Assembly (NCBI RefSeq): GCF_038637725.1
Contig: NZ_CP152052.1
Location: 2,029,501 to 2,093,500 of the forward strand
DNA: 64,000 bases
Source of the DNA: Psychrobacillus sp. FSL H8-0483
GTDB lineage: Bacteria; Bacillota; Bacilli; Bacillales_A; Planococcaceae
Direction: 5' to 3'
The translations under genes were made by a program, and so were the position numbers. Below, in pieces: positions 1 to 8,441 of this stretch; position 1 is the first letter of the stretch, and each line of letters begins with the position of its first letter. The notes beneath the pieces were generated by a model. The model was not told where the DNA came from. It did no database searches and was given only the letters and a program-made list of their open reading frames with translations.

Positions 1-2
1 AC

Positions 3-1235
3 CATATTGTAGCATCACATCCGACAATTAAAGATACGAGAAGCTTCGATTTCTATCATCAAGACAATCATTGCCCTTGTTGTTCGGGCCGTCGAGTGAT
101 TGAAAAATTTGATTTTGATGTTGTTCTTCAGGATAAAACCGTGCCATTTTGGGATGGCCAATTACATGAAGATGTAATGGAAGTTTTAAAGTTTTATCAG
201 TTTTCAAAATTAGAATTCCTCTTTGAAGAGATTAAAAATGAGCTCGGTCAGGATATAAGCAAAAGTTTTAATGATATGACAGAAGCAGAAAAGCATACCT
301 TTTTATACGGGTATTGGGAAAAGTCATTTTATGACAAAGAAGGCAAGACAAGGAGGACTTGGGAAGGCTTTAATTTAATCATTGGACGCTATATATTTGT
401 ATCCAAATCAATTATTAAAGAGCATATAAAAGAATCCAAAGAGATGATTACGTGTCCAGTCTGTGAAGGAACCGTACTAAACCATCATAAAAAGCTGAAA
501 TTTGGCGACACGGATATTCGTGAGATTATTAACCAGCCACTCGATCAAGTAATAAAAACAGTTGGCAACTTACAGCAACTAGTAAAATTAAAGGATATTG
601 TCGGCGGTGATATGACTTTATGCGAAGATGTGTCCTTATTACCGAGAGAAACGCAAGTCGCTCTGAAAATGTTTGAATTGGAGCAGGCTAGCTTTGCCCA
701 CTATGAAATGGTTTTACAAAATGTACTGCCATTCTGGAGCAGTATTAGCAACAATATCGAATCTATCGGCGTTAACAATCGAATTACCATCTGTGATTTT
801 GACAATATCACAGAAACGAGAGAAACGATCATTGATAAGTACTTCACTAATGGAAAATATAAAAAGCTGACGTATGTCTATGAAGCGTTAGGTTACAAAA
901 AGATAGTCACTTTAATTAATAAGATTAGAAAAAGTCATCCGTGTCCATTCTGTAACGGAAAGAAAGCTATTACAGAAGAAAATCTCCATGATGGCGTATT
1001 TAAACTAACGATCCCTTGTGTGACGTGTAATGAAACTGGTGTTAATAATGAAGGACTTAAGGAAATAGTCGAAGGCATAGATGTAGAAACATGGCTAACG
1101 GGCACAGTTAGTGATGTTGTTACTGAAACCTTAAATATTGACGCTGTTGCGGATATTCCAATTTTCAATCGTATTCGGGAATTGAATAAACGAGAAATGA
1201 TGGCTGTTTACGAATTTCTTGAGCAAAACAAGTAA
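3..1235 (+). CDS. UvrA-like zinc-module protein, 5' end cut by window edge
   Basis: The frame is open to the left edge, so the real start is outside the window. What remains resembles the C-terminal part of a UvrA-type ABC protein. A cysteine module HCPCCSG follows an SFDF stretch, like the UvrA FSFNSPxGACPxC element. CPVCEG comes at about base 453, and CPFCNG with PCVTC at about bases 942-1030, like the second UvrA zinc module. Where UvrA has its LSGGE signature (about base 638) this protein reads LPRETQVALKMFELE, and I see no Walker B or second Walker A afterwards. It is therefore not the housekeeping UvrA but a divergent, possibly non-ATPase paralogue. Its function is unknown. A terminator follows at 1295. 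Confidence 0.6.
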   Translation, partial: HIVASHPTIKDTRSFDFYHQDNHCPCCSGRRVIEKFDFDVVLQDKTVPFWDGQLHEDVMEVLKFYQFSKLEFLFEEIKNELGQDISKSFNDMTEAEKHTFLYGYWEKSFYDKEGKTRRTWEGFNLIIGRYIFVSKSIIKEHIKESKEMITCPVCEGTVLNHHKKLKFGDTDIREIINQPLDQVIKTVGNLQQLVKLKDIVGGDMTLCEDVSLLPRETQVALKMFELEQASFAHYEMVLQNVLPFWSSISNNIESIGVNNRITICDFDNITETRETIIDKYFTNGKYKKLTYVYEALGYKKIVTLINKIRKSHPCPFCNGKKAITEENLHDGVFKLTIPCVTCNETGVNNEGLKEIVEGIDVETWLTGTVSDVVTETLNIDAVADIPIFNRIRELNKREMMAVYEFLEQNK

Positions 1236-1294
1236 ATTAATATTATTAAAACAAGTCACATTTTAAAACAAAGCTAGATGTCAGCTAGTGATAG

Positions 1295-1336
1295 AAAACT
1301 CATTTGCAATAATAAATTGCAAATGAGTTTTTATTC
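1295..1336 (+). terminator. Rho-independent terminator after the UvrA-like gene
   Basis: A perfect stem AACTCATTTGCAAT / ATTGCAAATGAGTT with a short loop is followed by TTTTTATT. Confidence 0.8.
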
Positions 1337-1450
1337 TATTCTGAAGAGGAACTTGTTGGTTTAATAGAATATTTTCTCAGTTGCAATACTGAGAATCAGG
1401 CTTTTTACATTGGAGTTTCCTACGAGTTGTGGGATTCTATCGTTTTTTGA

Positions 1451-2455
1451 TTATATTTCTTCATGAAAAAAGATTTTATAAAACTTTCGATTGGTTGCTT
1501 CATCATAGCCTACTTCAATCAGTTCATCGACTTGCTCGATATTTCGTACGTTAACCTGAATTTCAATATTAGAATCAAGTTTTATTTTGCGTTTATAAGT
1601 TTTTTCTACCTTTTCGATCGCACTTTCGGAAATGACAGTTTCGTAGGGTTTTACCGAATTTACGATGACTTCTTTTTGTACCGGATCTGCCTTTTTAAAT
1701 ACGGTATCAATAAAATCATTTACCTGGAATTCTTCTTCATTTCTAAAATAATCGAGCGTTTTGTTTAAAAAACCGAGTTTCTCCGTATTCGTAAAACTTT
1801 CTTCTTTTAATATATATTTTTTGCATTCTGTTAACGCTAAATTGGTTTTATGATAATGTTCATCCGCTACCTTAATTTTTAAAAAACGCTCTTGCCAGTA
1901 AACAACATCTTCTTTCTTTTTGGTTTTGATAAAGACAGCAGGTGCTACGTCTGGCCCCATGTCCATGATTACGGCCATGTTATTGATTTTCTTCACATTA
2001 ATACCGTCGATGCCATTCACAATCATTTTGTTCTGCTCGTTTTTCACATCTAAAAACATTTCTTTTTCATCAATTTTTACAATGGCAATTACCTTTTTTA
2101 CCTCTGTATGCCATAAACAATTATCGAATAATCCAATAAACAATTCACCACTTTTAATATTTGGGTGTTGGGATACACTTTGTAAGTGAGTGGCGATATG
2201 CTTAGATTGTTCAAGGAAACTGCTCTTCTGATCAAAAATGGAATTTACATATGTATAGACCTCATTTAATCCAATATCCGTTTCGTGAAAAAATTCGTAC
2301 TGCTGCTCATAATCAATTTTGTTAAACGCCAATTGTGTAAAAGCTGCTTCAAGCATTACATCTGGTTGAGAGAAGACCTCATCTCCCAAAACAAGCGTAT
2401 CGCTTACATAATGTACGACATACTGTCCTAATTTACTTTCACTTACTTCTAGCAT
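1451..2455 (-). CDS. Nucleoid-associated protein, NdpA/YejK-like (PF04245)
   Basis: A 334-residue soluble protein resembling the 37-kDa nucleoid-associated NdpA/YejK family. The conserved middle part is visible as NIKSGELFIGLF followed by VIAIVKIDEKEMFLDV, matching the 'H/N-I-K-S-G ... ' core of that family. No signal peptide or membrane segment is seen. Family members bind DNA or the nucleoid; their exact role in Gram-positives is not established. I chose the ATG at 2455 because AAGGTGA lies 6-7 bases upstream. A GTG at 2464 and an ATG at 2461 are in frame but overlap that ribosome binding site. The gene is convergent with the UvrA-like gene. Confidence 0.7.
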   Translation of the reverse strand: MLEVSESKLGQYVVHYVSDTLVLGDEVFSQPDVMLEAAFTQLAFNKIDYEQQYEFFHETDIGLNEVYTYVNSIFDQKSSFLEQSKHIATHLQSVSQHPNIKSGELFIGLFDNCLWHTEVKKVIAIVKIDEKEMFLDVKNEQNKMIVNGIDGINVKKINNMAVIMDMGPDVAPAVFIKTKKKEDVVYWQERFLKIKVADEHYHKTNLALTECKKYILKEESFTNTEKLGFLNKTLDYFRNEEEFQVNDFIDTVFKKADPVQKEVIVNSVKPYETVISESAIEKVEKTYKRKIKLDSNIEIQVNVRNIEQVDELIEVGYDEATNRKFYKIFFHEEI

Positions 2456-2804
2456 GGTCATCACCTTCTAATCATTAGTTGTAGATAATCTACCATATCA
2501 CACTCTATACAATATTTTCATACATTTTACATACATTGATGATTATTTTTAGGTGTAAGCCAAATACTTCCTCTTTCACTCGAACCTCAAACAGGAGGTT
2601 ATTGGTTTTGGATAAATAACAATTGAGTAAAGTTTGTTCTTTAACTACCATGGAAGAACGTAATTTTTTGCATATTCTGTGGTAAAGCAGGCTTTCATGG
2701 GTGGCTAAAGGGGCAGATTAGTTGAATAAGGATTGGTTAAATAATTCTGTCATTATGTTAAACTTTAGATGTTATTCAGCAATGGTAAAAAGGGGGAGAA
2801 AGTA
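2456..2804. other. Intergenic stretch, no gene recognised
   Basis: About 350 bases of AT-rich DNA lie between the divergent NdpA-like and HAD genes. No open frame of note, no tRNA fold and no recognisable operator were seen. It must contain both promoters, but I could not fix either one. Confidence 0.5.
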
Positions 2805-3470
2805 ATGTTACAATCACTGATTTTTGATATGGATGGAACTTTATTTCAAACAGATAAAATTTTAGAATTATCACTTGATGATACTTTTAACCATTTACAC
2901 TCAATAAATAAATGGAATGCAGTAACCCCTATTGATAAATACCGTGAAATTATGGGTGTACCTTTACCAAAAGTATGGGAAGCTTTGTTACCTAATCATT
3001 CTAATGAGGTAAGAGAACAAGCTGATGCTTATTTTCTGGAAAGATTAGTTGAAAACATTAGAAGTGGGAAAGGTGCTTTATATCCTAATGTAAAGGAAGT
3101 TTTCAGTTATTTAAAAGAGAATAATTGTTCCATTTACATAGCGAGTAATGGTTTAACGGAATATTTAAAAGCAATTGTGAGTTATTATAATTTGGATAAT
3201 TGGGTTACTGAAACATTTAGTATTCAACAAATACAAACGCTAGATAAAGGAGATTTAGTTAAAACAATTATAAAAAAATATGATATAAAAAAAGGAGCAG
3301 TAGTAGGAGACCGTCTTTCTGATATAAATGCAGCTAAAGATAATGGTTTAATTGCAATTGGATGTAATTTTGATTTTGCACAAGAAGATGAACTAGCTCA
3401 GGCTGATTTGATAATAGATGACTTAATGGAGCTAAAAATAATAATAACAAAAATGAAAAATAGCTTATAG
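2805..3470 (+). CDS. HAD-superfamily phosphatase
   Basis: A 221-residue cytoplasmic hydrolase with all four HAD motifs. Motif I is FDMDGT near the N-terminus (nucleophile Asp and acid/base Asp). Motif II is the Ser in IASNG, motif III the Lys in TLDKGDLVK, and motif IV is GDRLSDINAAK. The helical cap between motifs I and II resembles the phosphoglycolate phosphatase/PgmB group, but the substrate cannot be read from the sequence. The ATG at 2805 has AGGGGGAG upstream; an in-frame ATG at 2769 lacks a good site. It is a single gene followed by its own terminator. Confidence 0.85.
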   Translation: MLQSLIFDMDGTLFQTDKILELSLDDTFNHLHSINKWNAVTPIDKYREIMGVPLPKVWEALLPNHSNEVREQADAYFLERLVENIRSGKGALYPNVKEVFSYLKENNCSIYIASNGLTEYLKAIVSYYNLDNWVTETFSIQQIQTLDKGDLVKTIIKKYDIKKGAVVGDRLSDINAAKDNGLIAIGCNFDFAQEDELAQADLIIDDLMELKIIITKMKNSL

Positions 3471-3495
3471 AACTATCAAAGGCACAATATAGTAG

Positions 3496-3526
3496 AAAAA
3501 CCCGGTCCTTGTTGAACGGGTTTTTT
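3496..3526 (+). terminator. Terminator after the HAD gene
   Basis: The stem AAAACCCG / CGGGTTTT has a loop of about 12 bases and ends in a run of six T. Confidence 0.8.
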
Positions 3527-3611
3527 AGTTGGATAATATAAGATACCTGAATGCCTTTAACATTTGCCCATTCTTTTTTTGTTATGGACCAGTAACAATC
3601 AATTTTGATAT

Positions 3612-3640
3612 TTGACTTAACGGAACATTCGTTCTATATT
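3612..3640 (+). promoter_or_regulatory. tag promoter with overlapping LexA (SOS) box
   Basis: TTGACT at 3612-3617 and TATATT at 3635-3640 are 17 bases apart. Between them lies CGGAACATTCGTTCT, which fits the Gram-positive LexA box GAAC-N4-GTTC exactly (3623-3634). LexA bound there would block the promoter, so tag is predicted to be DNA-damage inducible. Confidence 0.75.
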
Positions 3641-3708
3641 TAATGTAGATCTATAAATGCTCGGATGATGAAATTAGATGGGTAAAAGACAAAAGGGAGT
3701 GTGCTTAA

Positions 3709-4272
3709 ATGACAAGTCGATGTACGTGGGTAACAACAAAAGAACCTTTATATATGAAATATCACGATAAGGAATGGGGTGTACCTGTTTATGATGATAG
3801 ACTATTATTTGAAATGCTATGTTTAGAAGGTGCACAGGCGGGGCTCAGTTGGTGGACAATTTTACAAAAGAGAGAAAATTATCGAAATGCTTTTGATAAT
3901 TTTGAAGCGGAAAAAATTGTACACTATACAAATGAAAAATTAGAATTATTAAGAGAAGATAAGGGCATTGTTCGAAATAAATTAAAAATTAAAAGCGTCG
4001 TAACGAATGCAAAGGCATTTCTAAAGATTCAAAAAGAATACGGTTCATTTTCTAATTATATATGGAGTTTTGTAGATTACACTCCAATTGTTAACCATTG
4101 GCAGACGGTTAAAGAAGTTCCAATTACAAGTGAAATAAGTGATAAAATGAGCAAACGTTTAAAAAAAGATGGATTTACATTTGTAGGTGGTACGATTTGT
4201 TATTCTTATATGCAAGCTGTAGGATTGGTGAATGACCACACTTTAGAATGTTTTTGCCATCCTTCTCATTAA
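3709..4272 (+). CDS. tag: DNA-3-methyladenine glycosylase I
   Basis: Removes 3-methyladenine from alkylated DNA as the first step of base excision repair. The 187 residues match the Tag family over their whole length. The structural zinc ligands are present: C5 in RCTW, H19 in YHDKEWG, then H177 and C181 in HTLECFC. E40 in CLEGAQAGLSW corresponds to the substrate-recognition glutamate, and the aromatic pocket residues (SWW, VGGTICYSYMQA) are kept. AAGGGAG precedes the ATG. The upstream SOS box suggests LexA control, fitting a repair enzyme. Confidence 0.93.
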   Translation: MTSRCTWVTTKEPLYMKYHDKEWGVPVYDDRLLFEMLCLEGAQAGLSWWTILQKRENYRNAFDNFEAEKIVHYTNEKLELLREDKGIVRNKLKIKSVVTNAKAFLKIQKEYGSFSNYIWSFVDYTPIVNHWQTVKEVPITSEISDKMSKRLKKDGFTFVGGTICYSYMQAVGLVNDHTLECFCHPSH

Positions 4273-4361
4273 AAATAAACGCAGTATTTCCCAAAGTTGC
4301 AATTTCGATAGATCGAATATTGCTCTATTGAATAATTTTCGACAATTTATATAACCCAAAT

Positions 4362-4408
4362 AAAAGTAATCAAAATGTGTTGTATTCAACTCTTTTTGAT
4401 TACTTTTT
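4362..4408 (+). terminator. Terminator after tag
   Basis: A stem AAAAGTAATCAAAA / TTTTTGATTACTTTT spans a loop of about 17 bases and ends in T residues. Confidence 0.65.
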
Positions 4409-4467
4409 TCACGTTTTCCCCATAAAAATTATCTAAATGTTTTAAATGTGTCATGCTCAATTATTCA

Positions 4468-4584
4468 TTGACACAAAGAGAGGCCCTTAGACTAGGTGTA
4501 ATTATGATTCTAGTAGCAGTATTTCACTATCTATTAGCTTTTTTATACTTTCCGTTATTCAAACAAAGTTGCAGGATAATTTAA
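4468..4584 (+). pseudogene. Possible remnant of a membrane protein gene
   Basis: This 38-codon frame from a TTG encodes one very hydrophobic helix (VIMILVAVFHYLLAFLYFPLF) and then stops. It has no convincing start. Just after it, GAGGAGTTAGTTAATG begins a 7-codon frame that also stops at once. Both look like scraps of decayed genes in the 540-base gap between tag and the acetyltransferase. I do not recognise the parents. Confidence 0.25.
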
Positions 4585-4812
4585 AAAGAGGAGTTAGTTA
4601 ATGTGTATCGAAATAGACTTATAGTAGATATTCAATGAGGGAGATCTAAAAGAATTTATTATCTGCGCATATTACTTGAGTTGTTGGTATGATTACTCCT
4701 TTAGGCTAAAGTATTACAGGTCTTAATTAAAATAGAAAAATGTTAAATGAACTACGAACTAACGATTCAAGAGTTGGAAAGGAAATTCACAAACACAATT
4801 GGAGGAGGATTT

Positions 4813-5247
4813 ATGCTTAAACAAGCAACATTAGAGGAAGCTGGTATTGCTGCAGAACTAGCATCGCTACTTTGGACAGGACATTCAGTAGAGGAATTTA
4901 CGGAAGATATGCACCAGTTTATATCCTCTGAAAACACCGCCATCTTTTTAGCATATGAAGGAGAAGAGGCCATTGGATTTGCACAATGTCAACTTCGAAA
5001 CGATTATGTCGAGGGAACTGAATCCAACCCTGTTGGTTACTTAGAGGGACTTTTTATCAGAGAAGCATTTCGACAACAAGGGTATGCAAGATTACTAGTA
5101 ACTTACTGCGAGGAATGGGCGAAACGCAAAGGGTGTATTGAATTTGCTAGCGACTGTGAATTACATAATGAAGATAGCCTAGTTATGCATTTGAGACTAG
5201 GATTTACAGAGTCGAATCGTATAATATGCTTTACGAAGAAACTTTAA
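4813..5247 (+). CDS. Aminoglycoside 6'-N-acetyltransferase-like GNAT
   Basis: A 144-residue GNAT enzyme closest to the AAC(6')-type group. It has the acetyl-CoA loop in FIREAFRQQGYARLL, preceded by NPVGYLEGL, and then the characteristic EEWAKRKGCIEFASDCEL and GFTESNRIICFTKKL, which I associate with chromosomal AAC(6') enzymes of bacilli. It would transfer acetyl from acetyl-CoA to the 6'-amino group of aminoglycosides, but physiological substrates may differ. The ATG at 4813 follows GGAGGAGG; an upstream in-frame ATG at 4747 has no such site. A second GNAT gene follows 95 bases downstream on the same strand. Confidence 0.8.
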   Translation: MLKQATLEEAGIAAELASLLWTGHSVEEFTEDMHQFISSENTAIFLAYEGEEAIGFAQCQLRNDYVEGTESNPVGYLEGLFIREAFRQQGYARLLVTYCEEWAKRKGCIEFASDCELHNEDSLVMHLRLGFTESNRIICFTKKL

Positions 5248-5342
5248 AGAGAGGAAAAGTGTTCACTTACTATTAATAAAATGCATCGATAATAATGATA
5301 CAAAGCTCGCAAATTATGATTGAAGTGAAGGAGTTATCAAAA

Positions 5343-6218
5343 ATGACACTAAATATAGCCTCTCCAATAGATATTGACAGCCTGTCTCAGTTTTTAGAAG
5401 AGATGAACAATAATCCAAAAACCCATATTGGTTATTGCGGGGAATCTAAAAGCGAGATTTATCATACGCTTCTGAATGATTTCTCTGACTTAGATCTCTC
5501 TGAATCATTTGCAGTAGCATACGATAACGATGAAATAATTGGTGCTTTGGGGTTTGACATCGATGTAGAAACTAAAAGTGTTGAAGTGTGGGGACCGTTC
5601 ATAAAAGATGAAAGGGAGTTTGAATCGTTAGCAAATGATTTATGGGAAAAGATGAATTTAATGACGCCACTGGATATCCAATCGTATTCGTTCTTTGTAA
5701 ATAATGAAAATTTGCTTACACGTCAATTTGTGCAGAATTTAGGCGGAATGGAAAACGATCATCACCTTATTCTAAAGACACAACGTAGTAATACAACATC
5801 AGTGGAATCTTATGGCATTATCAAATACGAATCCTCTTACCATGAATCATTTGTTACTCTTCATGCAGCTGAATTTCCTCTTACATATTACAGAGCGGAT
5901 GAAATACTTCAACGTATAAATAAGGAAAATCAATTATTGATTATGAAGGATACAGATGAAAAAATGAAGGGTTATGTATACGTAGAAGCAGATCCTGAAA
6001 ACATGGAAGGGGCTATTGAATATATCGCGGTTTCCTCCGATTACCGAAAACAAGGTATTGGAACAAAACTTATGAAGGTGGCATTAGATCATCTTTTCTC
6101 TTATGACGAGATAAGAGAAGTTACGTTATGTGTTGCATTGGCAAACGGAAAAGCGGTCCATTTATATAAATCGGCTGGATTTCATGTCAAACATGAGCTC
6201 ATTTCTTTTAAAATGTAA
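5343..6218 (+). CDS. Tandem-domain GNAT N-acetyltransferase
   Basis: A 291-residue protein with two GNAT folds. The N-terminal half (FAVAYDNDEIIGALGFDID...) is degenerate at the CoA loop. The C-terminal half has a complete one: IEYIAVSSDYRKQGIGTKLMKVAL, then ANGKAVHLYKSAGF. Such two-domain GNATs usually have one active and one structural domain. The substrate is unknown. The ATG at 5343 follows GAAGGAG; upstream in-frame ATGs lack a ribosome binding site. Confidence 0.8.
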   Translation: MTLNIASPIDIDSLSQFLEEMNNNPKTHIGYCGESKSEIYHTLLNDFSDLDLSESFAVAYDNDEIIGALGFDIDVETKSVEVWGPFIKDEREFESLANDLWEKMNLMTPLDIQSYSFFVNNENLLTRQFVQNLGGMENDHHLILKTQRSNTTSVESYGIIKYESSYHESFVTLHAAEFPLTYYRADEILQRINKENQLLIMKDTDEKMKGYVYVEADPENMEGAIEYIAVSSDYRKQGIGTKLMKVALDHLFSYDEIREVTLCVALANGKAVHLYKSAGFHVKHELISFKM

Positions 6219-6362
6219 TAGTAAAGGAGAACTACTATCAGGTAATAGATAAAATATAAATTTGAAAGTGTCATTTCAGACTGACTTGAAAACAAAAGCA
6301 TATCCAAGAAGGAAACATAGGTTCGACGCACCCTTGCGACAACGACTTCAATGCCTTTATAC

Positions 6363-6395
6363 GCGACGAGCTTGCGCAAGAGAAAAGCTCGTCGC
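6363..6395. repeat. Perfect hairpin repeat GCGACGAGCTT
   Basis: GCGACGAGCTT at 6363-6373 pairs with AAGCTCGTCGC at 6385-6395. The left arm plus GCGCA recurs with one extra base near the right edge (about 63,910-63,927), so it is probably a small dispersed element. It lies between a + gene and a - gene with no T-run, so a terminator role is doubtful. Confidence 0.45.
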
Positions 6396-6430
6396 AAATT
6401 GAAGAAATATTTGTCAACAATCTGAGAGAA

Positions 6431-6655
6431 CTAGTTTTTACGAGTTGTTCTCTCTTCATAGGCAGTTTCATGCTTGGTATCTTTTATGATTTGATTATTT
6501 TGTTTTAAGTCTGGGTCAATACCTGAAATTAAATCATCGAAAGGTGTGTAATTACTGGGGGGTAACCTTTTCTTTTTAATTCTCTGATACGCAATACGAG
6601 TCATGATCATGAAAAAAATTAATCCAATGAAAATACTTAATATATTCATTTCCAA
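6431..6655 (-). CDS. Small membrane protein, DUF3951-like
   Basis: This 74-residue protein has one N-terminal membrane helix (ILSIFIGLIFFMIMTRIAY), a basic RIKKKR stretch and a polar tail containing NYTPFDDLISG. The NYTPFDD motif is what I recall of the DUF3951 family of small bacilli proteins with unknown function. The start is uncertain: TTG at 6655 or ATG at 6649, with GGAG somewhat far upstream (about 16 bases). Its 3' end is inside an imperfect GAGAGAAC/GTTCTCTC hairpin. Confidence 0.55.
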   Translation of the reverse strand: MEMNILSIFIGLIFFMIMTRIAYQRIKKKRLPPSNYTPFDDLISGIDPDLKQNNQIIKDTKHETAYEERTTRKN

Positions 6656-6879
6656 AATACATCACTACTTTCTCCTACAATTCTATTCCAAGGAATGATT
6701 ATACATCTCTGCAAATCAAAAAAATTCAAGTTTTATTCGAACAAACAGGATGACATTTGGAAAGTAGTAACAATTAACATACCTATTAATTTGAATGATT
6801 CCGAGAATACTCTTTTCTTTTCATAAATAGAATGTATAAGCAGTTATTATTCTATTTATATGAGAGGAGACAGGGAGAA

Positions 6880-7254
6880 ATGGGTATTAGATTTATTAAA
6901 ATTTCGGTTGTCTATTTTGCCATTGGAGTAATTTTAGGTCTCTTTATGTCTATGACACACGATGTTGCATTAACAGGGGTACATGTTCACATCAATTTAT
7001 TAGGCTGGGCTTCATTTGCTCTAGCAGGGATTGTGTATCATTTATTCCCAAGAGCTACTAGCAATCTTTATGCAAAGCTTCATTTTTGGAGTGCGAATAT
7101 CGGGCTTCCAATCATGATGGTTGCACTGGCAATTTATCTTTTGAATGGAGTAGAAGCTGCGATTACCTTTATTGCAATTGGTGGAGTATTAGTCGTGTTT
7201 AGCGTAATCATGTTTGCGATCAATGTTTTACAAAACGTGCGGTCTGCAGCGTAG
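6880..7254 (+). CDS. Orphan haem-copper oxidase subunit I-like membrane protein
   Basis: A 124-residue integral membrane protein with four predicted helices. The central motif HVHINLLGWASFALAGIVYHLFPRA resembles the part of cbb3 oxidase/NO reductase subunit I that carries haem-ligand histidines (H-x-H and a distal H). The family is annotated as short cytochrome-c-oxidase-like proteins in bacilli. Here it stands alone with no other oxidase subunit nearby, so it probably serves in haem or gas-related sensing or assembly rather than as an oxidase. AGGAGACAGGGAG precedes the ATG at 6880. It is followed by a strong terminator. Confidence 0.65.
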   Translation: MGIRFIKISVVYFAIGVILGLFMSMTHDVALTGVHVHINLLGWASFALAGIVYHLFPRATSNLYAKLHFWSANIGLPIMMVALAIYLLNGVEAAITFIAIGGVLVVFSVIMFAINVLQNVRSAA

Positions 7255-7270
7255 TTAATGAGATTTTTTT

Positions 7271-7315
7271 GCCGGTCTGTTATTCAACTAATGAATAGCA
7301 GACCGGCTTTTTTTA
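7271..7315 (+). terminator. Strong terminator
   Basis: GCCGGTCTG and TATTCA pair with TGAATA and CAGACCGGC, followed by TTTTTTT. Confidence 0.88.
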
Positions 7316-7413
7316 TCTATAAAAATAAATTTGTCATATTTACATAATTTTAGTAACATTAAATCTAGCGTTCTAATATTTTGAAATATTTTGAATAACT
7401 GGGAGGGGAAATA

Positions 7414-8298
7414 ATGCTAGAACTAAACATACCGTTTTTAAGTAAATGTACCTTTTTTCAGTTAATAGAAGAAGGGTTTTCAAATGATGAGAAATGGTGC
7501 GTAGATCAAACATATTTACTGCGTTTTTCTCCTGATATGAACATAACAAAGCTAGAAAAACAGGCGCAACTTACCAATGCTGTTCATGCCATTGATGCTC
7601 ATATTCCATTTGTACATGATGTAGGAATATATAAAGATAGAGCTTACATGATTCTTGACTATTTAAATGGAGAAAACGGGGATGTTGCGTTACCAATGAA
7701 AAGTGCAGAAGTGCAATATGAGATTGGAATTCAGGTCGGGAAGACGCTTAAGAATATGCATAGCATCCAAGCACCTAAAGAATATCCAAGTTGGGAAGAA
7801 ACTTGGAGGGCTCGAATAGCAAGACAAGCTCCTCTATTTCAAGATATTATTAGAAGACATCCGAACTATCAAAACGTCTTGCCATTTATACAAGATAATT
7901 TGCATTTATTGAACAAACGTCCTAGCTGTGTTCAGCATTATGATTTTCACCCTGGAAATATTTTAATTCATGAAGATCAATTTTCTGGTTTAATCGATAT
8001 GCAAAAAATTACATACGCGGACCCAATCAACGAATTTTATAAAATGGAATATTTTAATGTACAAGTAAGTACACCGTACTCACGAGGTGTAGTGGATGGT
8101 TATCACGATAAAAATCCTGTTCCACCATCGTTTTGGGAGTTGCATCGTCTGTACGCTGCAATCCATATTGTATCCGCAGAAGTATGGGGCCATGAAGGTG
8201 GCATAAATCAAAAGGAAAAATTTCAAGGTTATACTCGATTTACAATTGATCAGTTTGATGATTTTAAGCTAGATGTGCCGAAGTGGTATACCCAATGA
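7414..8298 (+). CDS. Aminoglycoside phosphotransferase-family kinase
   Basis: A 294-residue APH/choline-kinase-fold protein. The catalytic Brenner motif is H175-x-D177-xxxx-N182 in QHYDFHPGNIL, and the metal-binding aspartate is D195 in GLIDMQK. The hinge region is AYMILDYLNGENG. It is related to the phosphotransferase group containing macrolide and aminoglycoside kinases and many uncharacterised small-molecule kinases, so the substrate is open. GGGAGGGG precedes the ATG. The gene stands alone with a terminator on each side. Confidence 0.8.
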   Translation: MLELNIPFLSKCTFFQLIEEGFSNDEKWCVDQTYLLRFSPDMNITKLEKQAQLTNAVHAIDAHIPFVHDVGIYKDRAYMILDYLNGENGDVALPMKSAEVQYEIGIQVGKTLKNMHSIQAPKEYPSWEETWRARIARQAPLFQDIIRRHPNYQNVLPFIQDNLHLLNKRPSCVQHYDFHPGNILIHEDQFSGLIDMQKITYADPINEFYKMEYFNVQVSTPYSRGVVDGYHDKNPVPPSFWELHRLYAAIHIVSAEVWGHEGGINQKEKFQGYTRFTIDQFDDFKLDVPKWYTQ

Positions 8299-8350
8299 GA
8301 AGAGAGTATTCTTTGAGAGGATTCATAGAACTACCAATTTGGTATCATAA

Positions 8351-8380
8351 AATACCAGGCCAAATTTGGTCTGGTATTTT
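8351..8380 (+). terminator. Terminator after the APH-family gene
   Basis: AATACCAG(G)CCAAA pairs with TTTGG(T)CTGGTATT and runs into TTTATTTT. Confidence 0.8.
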
Positions 8381-8441
8381 ATTTTCAAAATCTTTATAAT
8401 TATTACTAGGTACTAAAACTAGATAATAAAAGGTGATGACT

